A DNA stretch of 49,746 bases from Cristatella mucedo (lineage: Eukaryota; Bryozoa; Phylactolaemata; Cristatellidae). The notes beneath the pieces were generated by a model, which was given only the letters and a program-made list of their open reading frames with translations, ran no database searches and was not told where the DNA came from. The DNA lies in assembly GCA_009760855.2 (NCBI GenBank), contig WPIO01000422.1:1-49746 (forward strand), in the 5' to 3' direction. The translations under genes and the position numbers were made by a program. Every line of letters begins with the position of its first letter. Within the stretch, counting starts at the first letter, position 1. Shown one piece after another: positions 22,870 to 33,690 of the stretch.

Positions 22870-24262
22870 TTTTGCCCGATCTTTTCGTAGCTTTTAATAC
22901 TATCGATCACAAAGCTCTTCTAGAGCACCTCTCATTTCGCCTGGGCATCACTGACACTGCTCTGCAATGGTTCAGGCCCTATCTCAGTGGCAGACTCCGG
23001 AGTATTGACAGTAAATGGACAAAGATCATTAGACGTACCTCTAAAATATGGGTTACCTCAGGGCTCCATGCCAGGTCCGGTTCTTTTCACAGTTTATACT
23101 CTCCCGCTCGCTGATGTGATTGCCAAGTAATTGCCAAGTAAAATTTTGGCTTTCACTACTATGCGGATGGCACTCGATTGTACCTTTGCTTTGATCCCTC
23201 CCAGTCTTCAAGCACCTCAAATTCTCTAAACTCACTTGCTGCATGCATTGATGAAATCCGCTCATGGATTGCAGCAACATTTCTAAAACTAAACGATGAT
23301 AAAACTAAGTTACTAGTTATGGCCAAACCCAGTGTGATTCTGAGATTAGAAAAACCGTCTCTCAAAATTGGCTCTGCAGTCTAATCTCCAGTTGAATCAG
23401 CTCGAAATCTAGGTGTCATATTCCAAAATGACCTCTCATTAGACGACCATATCAGCTCCAGTCAAATCTGCCTATTTTCAGTTTCATAACACTGCTAAAA
23501 TTCGGGCTTGTTTAGATAAGGACACCACGTCCAAGTCAGTCCATGCATTCGTGACTTCATGTCTCGACGTCTGCAACTAACTGCTTACTGGCCTAAAAGC
23601 ATGTGCGATCAGGCGATTGCAGGTGGTGCAAAACTCTGCAGCTAAGCTTGTCTGTCGTGAGTGTCACAGTGGCCACATTACTCTACTTCGCGCCGACCTG
23701 CACTGGCTACGAGTCAAGCAACAGATTGACTTCAAGGTTTTGTCGCTCACTTTTCGGTCATGTCATTTTTGCTCCAGCGTATCTCTAAGATATACTCCTC
23801 CATCAGGCCAAGCATCGTACCACCTGCTTTTCAAAATTCCAACAGTCTACCAAAACCTCGTACAAACCTTTAATCCTTTGCAGACTGTGCATTAAGTTCC
23901 AATGCTCTCAAAGTGTGGAACTCTCACCCGACTTGCGTCAGAACATCCCATGACTTGACCACATTTACAAAGAACTTGAAAACACAACTATTTAGGAAAG
24001 TATTTAGAGGGTTCCTGTGATTCGTCCGTCAAGTCCTTATGGGTGCTGACACTGTGCATGCTACCACTAACCACATTTGCATGCTGACCCTGTGCATTTC
24101 ACCCCTAACCAAGTTATTCATTTTGTTTGTATATCAAGCATGATTTAACTCACCATTGAGTTGCATTCCCTTTTGCAGCAAATGTAAAGCGCCTAGAACG
24201 AGATTGAGCTCTCTGAGGGTGCTTCATCTAGTGCATTATTTTTATTATTATTATTACTATTA
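22870..24262 (+). mobile_element. CR1/L2-like LINE, sense, second part (RT core to tail)
   Basis: It resumes with AFNTIDHKALLEHLSFRLG and YLSGRLRSID, then a drifted catalytic box (YADG), TSNSLNSLAACIDEI, FLKLNDDKTKLLVMAK, the C-terminal region and 3' UTR. It ends in GTAAAGCGCCTAGAACGAG and an ATT repeat tail (24236-24262). Several frame breaks occur. With 20930-21511 it forms one element of about 1.97 kb, 5'-truncated before the endonuclease. Confidence 0.85.
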
Positions 24263-25002
24263 GTTCTTGCTAGGCAGGACTCTAGCCGATTTTTGAATTT
24301 GTGTCGTATAATTTCTAAGAACTTTCTTATTCGCGTGTCCACGAAACCATGTGGTTGGCCGGCAACTCAAAAAATGACTCAGCTCGTCGTTTGTGTAGTA
24401 GCTTTTTTCTTTCGTGCTTCCTGCAACCAAGTAATTAACAATATCTTGTGTTTTCCTATCCATTGCTGCAGCGAGGTTCCATCTTTATCGGATATCATAG
24501 ATAGTCGTTGCATTATCGTGGTGCCTGCTCTCTAGTTTTCTTAGATATGCTTAGCTTAACGTAGCTACGAAGTTAATTGAAAACCTTTTGGTTTCCCAGG
24601 CTTTTGCTGATGCGGGTCCATGACTGCAGAACTCGCTTATCATGTATTTAAGCATTGTACACTCTTTTCTCCCCTCAGTCACACCTAATTATTCTTCTCT
24701 GCTGTCCGTAGGTTATTTTCAAGCGTTTTGACCTTCGACACTATTTTAATCTGTTTTCTCACTAATCTGCGACGTCTATGTAAAAAGTTGTACTCTCTCC
24801 ATTTAGTTGACTGTCTCTTAAGAAATCTGCCGATCGGTAAAACAGAGAAGATAGTGGGCTAGTTAAGTGGATAGTGGCTCTAGAGTGACCAGAACTGGTT
24901 GGCTATTTTAGGCTACTCCTCAAGAATCCCTTACCCTCCGTTTACTCAATTAAAATTATCTCTCTGTAAAAAGATTAAGTCCCCAAACACGTGTCTGAAC
25001 TC
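24263..25002. other. Spacer between LINEs, no gene recognised
   Basis: Overlapping short frames on both strands at 24260-24535 have no recognisable domain. Confidence 0.5.
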
Positions 25003-27640
25003 GGACATGATGGGTCGCTCACTGACGAGCCTAGCTGCAGAGTTGTGCACCAGCTGCAATCGCCTGATCGCACATCCCTGTAGGCTAGTGAGTGGCAGAA
25101 GTCAAGACAGCATGTTACAATTGCATGGACCAACTTATACGTGGTATCCTTATCTAAACAACCCGAATGTCAGCAATGTTATGTAGCTGCAAGTAGGCGG
25201 ACTTGATTGTGGAGCTGACATGGCCTTATAACGAAAGGTCACTTTATACCGTGACACATAGATTTTGAGCTGATTCAACAGGAGATATGCTGGTAGAGCC
25301 AATTTGAGTGTCAGCCTTTCTAATTTCTGAATCACAGTGGGTTTGGCTATAAGTAGTAAGTTAGTTTTATCATCGCTCAGTTTTAGAAAATTTGCGGCCA
25401 TCCATGTGCATATGTCATCAATACGTGCATCAAGTAAGTTGAGAGAGTTCGTGGTGCTCGAAGGCTGGGAGGAATCAATGCAAAGGTACAAGTGAGTGTC
25501 ATCCGCATAGAAGTGAAAGCCTAGATTGTGCTTGGCAATCACATCAGCAAGAGTAAGAGTTTAAACCGTGAAAAGAAACGAACCTAGCACGGAGCCCTGA
25601 GGTCCCGCATATTTCAGAGGTATTTCGGATAATATTTTTGTATTCATGTCAGTACACTAGAGTCTTCCATTGAAATAGGACCTGAATTATTGCAGAGCAG
25701 TGCCAGTGTTGCCCAGGCGAGATGAGAAGCGTTCTAGAAGAACTTTGTGATCGATAGTATCAATAGCTGCCGAAAGATCGAGCAACACAAGCAGACACTC
25801 AACTTATGTCCGCATTCCTAAGTAGGTTGTTGTACACTCTAAGCAATGCTGACTGTGTGGAGTGATAAGCTGTATAGCCAGACGGGAACTTACTAGCAAG
25901 GTTTGATGTTTTAATATATGAGGTCAGCTGGTCTGCCCCGACCCGTTGCAGTGTCTTTTATAGAAATGGTAGAAGGGTGACTGGCGGTAGTTGTTCAAGG
26001 TCTCTTGGTCTAGTGTAGCTTTCTTGAGAAGTAGCCAGACTACTGCTTTTTTGAAAGGTGCTGGGACATGACCTGAGGCTATGACTTAATGATGCTGCTA
26101 GTTATGAATTACAGCAGCAGATCGTTGCAACGTACGAGCAGGGCAGTGGGAATAGGGTCCAGAGGACTTGTTGTCTACTTTGATTGGGATATAAACTTCC
26201 AAACGATATCACTAGTGACCTGCTTAAATGAAGTCATTGAGATGTAGCCAGGAATCGTGGAACAACATTCGAGGGGTTGTCATCGCAGGGATGGACCATT
26301 TATCTTGTCTATCTTCTGCACAAAGAATCGAGAGAAGCGATCGGCTAGATCGTCACAAGCATCATCAGGGAAGAACTAATCTGGGAGCGGTTGGAGAGAT
26401 GCTATATCGTCGACATCAGCATTTTTGGATTGTGCACCTGTGATTCAACAATGTCTTTTTTATCGAAGCTAGACTTGGCCTTTACTAGGAAAGAGTAGTA
26501 GAAAGTGTGGTAGTCTTCATATGCCTGTCGATGGACAGTCAGTCCTGATTTTTTCGGGCTTTTTCATGCTGGAGCTTAGTAGACCTCGGTAGTTTAATGA
26601 CTGTGGTAAACCGTAGGCTGTTAGAGCAAGTGAGCACAGTGCGAATAGTCGAAGGTGCGAACTCGTCGAGCGGGTCAGCTAGTGTCGTGTTGTAGCTCTC
26701 TACCAATGATGACAGGTCGGAGGGAGGACTGAGCCACAGAGGCGAAGCAGGTATTCTCGGACGGACAGCATCGATGTCAAGGGTCTTAAGGTTTCGCGAT
26801 ATACAAGTTATTTTAGAGGATGAGGTGGTCACATACTCTAGATTGAATGAGATCTGCATCTGGTCAGATAAGCAGGATTTGGTAATAATTGGTGATGACA
26901 AAGTGCAGTTGTATGAGAAAATCTGGTTGAACCTGTGACCCTTGATGTTAGTAGGGTCATGCTTGAGAGCCACAAGAGAGAATGAGTGAGTCAATGCACG
27001 AAATTCAGTGCTGATGGTGTCAGATTAGCTATCAAAGTGAACGTTGAAATCACCCATAACGAGGAACGATCAATTTCTTGCCCACCGAATCGAAATGATA
27101 TCGGACAAATCTGATATAATGGAGGATTTGGTACCCGGTGGGCGATAGACTACTGCCACTATCGGTAGCTTGTTTTCGGGTGAGACAAGACAAGAGATTT
27201 AAAAGACTGATTCGAGGGTACTGCAAATATCTTGAAGTTGAATTTCAAGCTCACGATAACAGCAATTCCACCTCCTGTTTTGATTGATCTAGGGTTGTGA
27301 AAGAATGAGAAACCAGCTAAGCTAGCGTCTTTAATTTTCGCTCAGTTTATCTATTTTAGTGAAGTCTTAGTTAGGGCGAGCAGGTCGATATCATTTTCAG
27401 AAACAAGGTTGCTTATTACCAGAGGTTTGTTGCACATTGATCGAGGATTCCAAGGCAAGCTTTAAATCAGGCCAATGGAGTTGTAACCGGCCTGATGACC
27501 ACTAGGTTAGAGAGATTCATAGAGACGCACGTGGGGGAGCATGCTGAGAGGTTCGAGAACACCAAAGGAGTGTTTACTCAGTGAGCGGGTCTGAGCTTTT
27601 GGTTCCGGCCACAGCGGCGGCTCAGGGGCGCATTTTTTTT
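25003..27640 (-). mobile_element. CR1/L2-like LINE, antisense, longest copy (endonuclease plus RT)
   Basis: Minus strand from right to left. An AP-endonuclease domain begins near 27450 (NPRSMCNKPL, ENDIDLLAL, then IKTGGGIAV, YRPPGTKSS and MGDFNVHFDS). A linker follows in a 151-codon frame at 26539-26994 (HRFNQIFSYN, KSCLSDQMQISF). RT includes intact YADDTHLYLC and FLKLSDDKTNLLL in a frame at 25150-25542. The endonuclease nicks target DNA and the RT copies element RNA at the nick. The 3' UTR and tail are missing (cut at about 25003), which is unusual for LINE insertion and suggests a later deletion or rearrangement. Frame breaks elsewhere mean it is not active. The 5' end is approximate. Confidence 0.85.
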
Positions 27641-27644
27641 GTTA

Positions 27645-29150
27645 ATGCATAGTTCACGAATCTTAGCAACAGCATTAATATCTATGAATGCATTGGATCT
27701 ACGATGAGGAAGCAATAACAGTTGCTGACGATCATAACTAGCATGCAGGTTACTAGCCGCCGGTGTAGCTAATGCAGCTGCCTGCTTTAGAGACCCAGCC
27801 CGTAGGGATAAGCGTTTAGATATCCATAGTTACGTAATTTCTTACCCACTACGGTGAAATAACAATCAAAATAACTTTAAAAAGGTCTTAGCTGTATCGT
27901 TTCCGGATACGATTTTCGCAAGAACTTCGGCTTTCGGAAGAATTCTGCAACGAACACGAAAGCATGTGAGTGCTCTTTATGTTAGGAGGCGAGAATTTGG
28001 AAGACAGACGTTACATTCTTATACATAAATCAGAATTTAATGTCCATGGACACTTAATTTCTTATGGTCTACTGTCAAACATGAAACAAATAATATTTAA
28101 ACAGGTTGTATCTTTATCGGTTTCCATCTACCATGTTCGGAGGATCTTCGTTTATCCGAAGAGAATATTGGGACGACGTGGAACAAGGGTAGTGGGCTCG
28201 TTCTGGCATAGGAAAGTGTCAGCTCTAAAATTCTAATGCCACAGGCCCAGTTCTAATAACAGTGCTAGACTCTATAGGTGGTTTAGAAAGGTTCACCTGG
28301 AACCTTGCAACAGGGCCACAAATTTAGAGAGACTGAGGCCGTGCATTCGACTTGGCACTAGGAAATTCCACGGTCGTATAGCATTTGTAGTGTAACGAGC
28401 ACCCATATCTCGCCACTGTTAGAGATTTCCACCAAAAATTCTGAGGCTACCAAATATGCTGATCTTATTTAAGGATATGGACTTGTTAGACTAAGCCGAA
28501 AGTAAAACTTACTTCCTCGAAGCCTTAAGCACAACTGACTGCTTCAAAGCCCGACTCATAGCTGATTGTCTAGCACTTATAACACAACCAGTTCATAGTG
28601 GCTATAATTTGAGAACTTTTATAGATCACTTTTGCTCATATAACATATCTATAGTAGCATTCCTAGATTTTGGTCTCTGCTTCATAAACCACCAATCGGT
28701 AAGTTTCAAAGGCGAGCCTTGAAGATTGGCTTAAATTAGCCAATCAGCTGAAATGACAGACAAGCCTGTGTTACCTGATTCACAGTGTGTAGCTTGGGGA
28801 TGCACTTTGTGCTTTGTCAGAATTTGCAGTGCATAACCGTGCCCATGAACTATTCATAATAGATACTCCCTACTAAACAGCTAATGAACGCTACTCAGGT
28901 CAGGCGGTACTGCATCAGTCATAAAACCACGAGAGTGCAATCTTAAGTCTCGCCTTTGTTTAAGTAACCATCAAACGACTCAGCTAAAAAATGTCGTAAC
29001 TTTGATTGCACTCAGCACTGCACTGACTTTCCCGGCATCTCCGTAGGTGATTCTCTCAGGTTCATCTTGTGACGACCGAGGATGCAAGACTATTTGTAAA
29101 ATAACACAGTTCAACAATTTGTCTACTTTGTTGAAGGAGCTTTGACTTCT
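27645..29150. other. No confident gene; weak internal duplication
   Basis: 27820-27965 and 28037-28190 share a series of short words in the same order (TCCAT, TAATTTCTTA, CTACxGT, AAxAGGT, TATC-GTTTCC, CTTCG), suggesting an old ~215-bp tandem duplication. A short peptide near 28660 (FLDFGLCFINHQ) recalls RT motif A but has no surrounding support. Confidence 0.35.
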
Positions 29151-29155
29151 ACCAG

Positions 29156-29290
29156 TTGATTGACGGATATTTTGCAAAGATCTGCCGCTCTTCCACAAAG
29201 CAATGCACCTTATTTAAGCCTCCTCTTACTGTCGTGGCATCTATAGATGATACATGTTCGTACAGTTCTTTCTTAAAAACTCATTGCGAA
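29156..29290 (+). CDS. Possible internal exon, cysteine-containing, unknown
   Basis: The acceptor TTGACTTCTACCAG ends at 29155 and the donor GTAAGT at 29291 is a perfect match. The 135 nt between them are fully open (45 codons, phase 0 at both ends). Cysteines occur in CRSSTKQC and later in DDTCSY and THCE, which would suit a small disulfide-rich extracellular module. No family was recognised. The support is splice signals plus openness only. Confidence 0.3.
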
Positions 29291-29476
29291 GTAAGTTTGT
29301 TATGCCAGACCAAGATTTTAACACGCACGACTATAATTGTAGAGCGAAGACATATACTCTCATTCTGTTGACTGTGGTACATTCTTTCCAGCAGTCTTTA
29401 GCTGCTACTTACATGCTTTACGATACTCTTATTTTGGCTCGATTTTTGTAATTCTTTTTTGACTTGGCTACCAAAG

Positions 29477-29585
29477 AAAGCAACTATGCCACTGAAAATG
29501 GCTATGAATACAGCTGCAAGGCTGGTTTCAGTCCCAGAGTTTTGACCGCGTGTCTCAGTTGCCAAAACAGCTATAATAACTGCAG
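29477..29585 (+). CDS. Possible cysteine-rich exon (EGF/sushi/ephrin-receptor-like fragment)
   Basis: A 56-codon open frame (TAA at 29449, TGA at 29620) contains NGYEYSCKAGF and then TACLSC and NNCR. This spacing recalls short disulfide modules such as ephrin-receptor-like or CCP repeats. A donor-like CAG|GTTGGT lies at 29585/29586 (phase 2) and an acceptor-like CCAAAG at 29476. Phase 2 would suit the next exon candidate at 30363. The module is too short to assign and may be a decayed repeat fragment, because the DNA just upstream (29390-29480) resembles repeat family 2. Confidence 0.2.
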
Positions 29586-29804
29586 GTTGGTCAACGAATA
29601 CACAGCAAAGTTCTTACACTGACCCACAAGGCCGGCTACGGCTTGGCTCCTGCATAACTAGCTGAACCGCTGCACCAGTTTCAGCAACCGCGTGCCCTCA
29701 GATCCTGTATATACAATTAATTACCAGTTCCATTCCTCTACTTAAATACCGTTGGCGACAGAAGCTGTAGCTCTACAGGTCCTAAACTGTGGGATTCGTT
29801 TTCA

Positions 29805-30030
29805 CAATTCTTTTGTAAAGACAATTACTTCCCTGCTGCCGACTATAGCTAATTCTTCTCAGTGGTCCTGAGCTGCTACTTCCATGTTACTCACTACCAT
29901 AATTGCAATCCTGACTATGCTATGCTTACACTTTTCCTTTGTTGGGTGAGATGAAGCCTGTTCGCTACCAAATCGTTCATAAAGCCACTTATGCTGTCAG
30001 TGGGCTATGCAAAACGCTCCTATGTAACAC
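29805..30030 (+). repeat. Repeat family 2, copy 1
   Basis: Shares CTGCCGACT, GTCCTGAGCTGCTACTT, GCTCACTAC-like and GACT-GGCTATGC words in order with 44725-44960. A weaker third relative may lie at 29390-29480. Nature unknown. Confidence 0.5.
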
Positions 30031-30362
30031 CCACTTAGTCTTTGTGGCTTTTTGGACTTACAGACGGAAATATACACATACACATAGGCATGCTTCGCAC
30101 GCACGCACACACATATACAAACCCTGACTTAGCTATACTTCTCATTTTCGCTTTGTTGCAACAGAGGCTAAGTGCTGGAAATCAAATCTTTACCAGAAGC
30201 TGCCAAGGCCTTGAGTGAGCAGTGCAGCATGCTCCTCGTAGTACCACTTGACTTGGGCAGGCCGTCTAAGACTTGATAACAAGAACGGTTGACCTTTGTG
30301 GTATCGATTGGGTTGAGACTGAAATAAATCAAAAATCGTCGTCGCCGTCATTCTTTTTTCAG

Positions 30363-30674
30363 TGTGTTGCAAAGCATTGCAGACTACTTGAGTGGAAAAA
30401 TCGTGTGTGTGTTTTTTGAGATTAACTGTTTACAGAACAGTGATAGCCCGTCATTTAAGGAATTACATAATGTAGCACGTGGCAAAGGTGATCTCGAAAA
30501 GAAATCCCCACAACCTCCAAAGTGCCTGCATGTGTCAACAGCTGCCCGATATAATCCAAATATGGACTCCAAATGTGGCGTGAATTTGAAAGTAACTAGT
30601 TGCTTAATTAGAAAAAAGATGCTCGTCTCGTTACAGGTAATCAAAGGTCAAGCAAAGCCAGTGCAACTAAAAAG
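30363..30674 (+). CDS. Possible 312-nt internal exon, unknown product
   Basis: The acceptor TTCTTTTTTCAG ends at 30362 and a textbook donor AAAAG|GTGAGT lies at 30674/30675. The frame is open across the whole interval, and a stop (TGA) appears three bases after the splice site in the unspliced reading. The exon has one leading base and ends in phase 2, so its length is a multiple of three. The protein is basic, with segments such as FKELHNVARGKGDLEKK and NLKVTSCLIRKKM. I recognise no domain. A second donor-like site, ACAG|GTAATC, lies at 30636. An open antisense frame overlaps, so coding is not proven. Confidence 0.35.
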
Positions 30675-30684
30675 GTGAGTCAGC

Positions 30685-31220
30685 TCCACCTGAATGGTGC
30701 CTGCTCGTTGACAAGATTATGCTTAAGCCACTTTTTGAACGCGAGCAAATGTGGTTACGCTTGAATCAAACGTACATATTCTCTAATTACATGTCAGTGG
30801 TATACTATACTACTTGACTCTAAGCTGTCGACCATGGGCATGTTAGCATTGGTCACTTGAGGTCAGTTGTCCTGAAATTAGCTTCAAATTTGTGCTGCAC
30901 TAGACATTGTACCGAACACACCTAAGGCTTAACAATTTAAGAGGTTTCCAAGCACTGTGACAGATAGTGCGTTTGAATGTTTGTGAATAGTGCAGATGCA
31001 AGACTAATATTATTTATCACCTTGTTATATCGTGTTACGGAGCAAGAGCTGTTCTCAGATGTCTAGGCTTTATTATGTTGTGTATTTGTCAAGGTTTTAA
31101 TTTTCATTTATTTCAAAAAGCTTATTTAAAATATGCCTGCCGAGGGTGAGTGTGGTGTAGGCTATAACCGATCTATCCAATTATGCTTCCTTGCAATAAC
31201 ATTTAAATAACAATAACTAT
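30685..31220. other. No recognisable gene or repeat
   Basis: AT-rich DNA directly after the splice-donor candidate at 30675; nothing supportable. Confidence 0.5.
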
Positions 31221-31221
31221 G

Positions 31222-31690
31222 CTTATAATGTATTTGCATAGTGCCCTCAGAGAACTTTAAGTCGCTCTAGCCACACTACATATGACACATTGGAAGCATG
31301 ATCGAATAGCTGGCTGCAACATTCTCGATGTCAACAAGCATAACAAGGTTAAAGATCACTTGCACTGGGTGAGCAACCAAATATGGTTAGTGGCAGCACT
31401 ACTGCTATCAGCACTGTTGAGGGTAAAAAAAGAATCTCGAGGACCCGTTTAATGTTGTCATACATAGTTACATTTTAACTTATTTTTTAAATGTGATTCC
31501 GAAAGACTGGTGGTGCTATTCGTAGGCTGGTCAGGGAGTACATCCGATAGTTATATTGGAGCTAGAAAAAAATGTGAGGACCCAAAAGTGAGTAGCTAAC
31601 CTTGAGGTAAGTGGGCAACTTGAATGGGAGTCATTGCAGGGTGTTAAGAAGCAGTGTGATATGGCAACTTAAGCAACACATAGGGTATGG
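31222..31690 (-). mobile_element. CR1/L2-like LINE 3' fragment, antisense, old
   Basis: The words TTGCATAGTGCCCTCAGAGAA, AAATATGGTTAGTGGCAGCA, GAGGACCCG-TTAATG and GATTCCGAAAGACTGGTGGT align with other antisense copies, with internal gaps. Confidence 0.75.
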
Positions 31691-31694
31691 TAAG

Positions 31695-32645
31695 GCATCC
31701 ATAAATAACTGTAGAGAAAATGCATGCCATATACTGTACTGGAAAACATTGCTGCTGTGCAGCAGCTAATTAAAATGCTACAACCTGTTGGGTGATGAAA
31801 ACTTCAACAGGCACTTTTCTGCTTTTCGGGCTGCCACCTCAATGAGCAGGTGCCCGTATGTCCTACTGTTCCGAAGGAAAGCCACTGGGCATTTTAAACG
31901 TTTGAACCTTTAAAGGCTACAAGGACGTACTAGCACCTGGTTAGAAAGTCTTAGCTGTCGTTGGTGTAACTAATCTGCAAACTCTCAAGGGCAGCACAAT
32001 AATCGACCTTTGGGCACACTTGCGATGTCTGTATTACAAGAGGTAAATGCAAACTGCTAAAACCAGCCGTGAAGAAATATGTCCGTAAATATACATTGTG
32101 TAAACGTGTCTAAACTGATGAATATATGTTTAATTAGTTATTTTTGTTCAAGATAGCCTACCTTTTTCCTGTCGATGTGGTGGTTTAATTTGGAACAGAA
32201 ATTCAATTACAGGCGTGTAAAACCTACGATGCTTCCAGTGCATAATCAAAACCTTATTTTGGTTGGTGGTCGTTTCAAGATTCTGAGCTCAACGGATAAG
32301 ATGGGTCTTTAGAGAATAGAGCAGAATTTTGTATCCTAATAAATCTTGCAGTTAAGTTTCTTCGTGGGCAGCTTTACCTACCTATAATTTAAATAGTATC
32401 TTCATGCAGGTCTTAATGACTTGAATGTTGTATTGAACCAAACGACTCGCTTAACTGCTTCTAGTCAGGCTACGTTTACGGCTTTAAAAAGTCAAATTGA
32501 GCTACTAGTATTTTTCCGTTGATGATTGGTAAGAAACATATTGACTAAAATCCATCTGCGATTGATAGAGGTAACCCCCCCCCAGAAGGAAATATTGACG
32601 TGGTTTCATCCCCACAGTTTTTCGTTTTCTTTTAGAGCGATTCAG
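31695..32645. other. No recognisable gene or repeat
   Basis: Nothing supportable on either strand. Confidence 0.5.
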
Positions 32646-32649
32646 TAGC

Positions 32650-32735
32650 GTGAATGTAAAGCGTGTAGAGAGAGATTAAGTTCTCCGAGGGTGCTTTATC
32701 AAGGGCATTATTATTATTATTATGTTAATAATTTT
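32650..32735 (+). mobile_element. LINE or SINE 3' tail-only insertion
   Basis: Contains only AATGTAAAGCG, GAGAGATTAAGTTCTCCGAG, GGTGCTTTATCAAG and an ATT-repeat tail, the last ~85 bp of the LINE family (and of the SINE). This is extreme 5' truncation. Confidence 0.75.
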
Positions 32736-32962
32736 TGTTTTGAGCATTCGAATGCATGAGCAATCTTTTTCTTAAAATTTTCTGCCGTTGGGTTAGCTCA
32801 CAGGTAAGCATTGTGTAGGTAATGAGTACGTTTTTTAATTATTCTGTACGGGTTGTAAACTTATTAGCTGCTAGGAAGCCGCCCTTTCAGTAACCAGTGT
32901 GTAGAAATATTTCCAATTACCTTCCTACGGGTCTGATTATCCATAACGGTTGCTTCTAATAG

Positions 32963-33127
32963 GTCAGCACACCGGAAGCGGACGAGGAGCCTCCTTCTAA
33001 GCGACGGCTGACGGCAGAAAGTAAAGGACAGTACGGCGAAACAAGTGCCCGCGGGTGTTCGATTCGGCCGAGGTATAACCAGCAGCGACACTGCTGCAGA
33101 AAGAACTGGTTTTATTGCAATATCCTA
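32963..33127 (+). CDS. Possible exon with acidic-basic, NLS-like peptide
   Basis: Following an acceptor-like TTCTAATAG (AG at 32961-32962), 55 codons are open to TGA at 33128. The segment is richer in G+C and CpG than its surroundings. It encodes PEADEEPPSKRRLTAESK, which has the look of a nuclear or linker region. A donor-like A|GTACGG lies inside, so the true exon could end near 33031. No family was recognised, and an antisense frame is also open here. Confidence 0.2.
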
Positions 33128-33134
33128 TGAGATA

Positions 33135-33659
33135 TCCTTGCCCTTGTTCGTAGCATGATGACGTGTTGCTTCGAGATTACCGAAACATGAGCAGTTTAAA
33201 ACCTCTTCGAATACATAGATGCACGCAACCAATCGATAATAGCACTGTGAGTAGCCCAACGATTTCGTAATTGTAGACTCAACGGCTCGAATCTTTCTGG
33301 CGGTGCTTCAGAGTGGCAAGGTGTTCAGTATTTTTGTTACCATCCTGGAACGTGCGAGAGGTCATAAAAAAGATTCCGAGGGACAACTGGTTCTTGTTTC
33401 TAGGTCACTTCAATTCAATGTTAACTTATCATTTCCAATGCACTCTTGCCAGCATTCTCAGATGTAAGGAAACCTTTAATGATCCAACAATTAAACTAGT
33501 CTGTAAATTAATGGGAATATGCCTAAGTTTTTAGGAGCTTTACTTTAAAGACTGGAAATCTGATCTCCCAACGGGGCTTTATTTGCAAAACACGTTTGAG
33601 GAAAGTATATATCATGAATTTCAGTACATTAATTTTCATTTTTCTCACCGCATTAGAGA

Positions 33660-33690
<31 letters not shown>

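Noticed and set aside
26228-26443. 71-codon plus-strand frame
   Set aside because: Lies on the antisense side of the LINE at 25003-27640.
28480-28720. Peptide FLDFGLCFINHQ resembling RT motif A on the plus strand
   Set aside because: No neighbouring RT motifs and several stops; a chance match is as likely.
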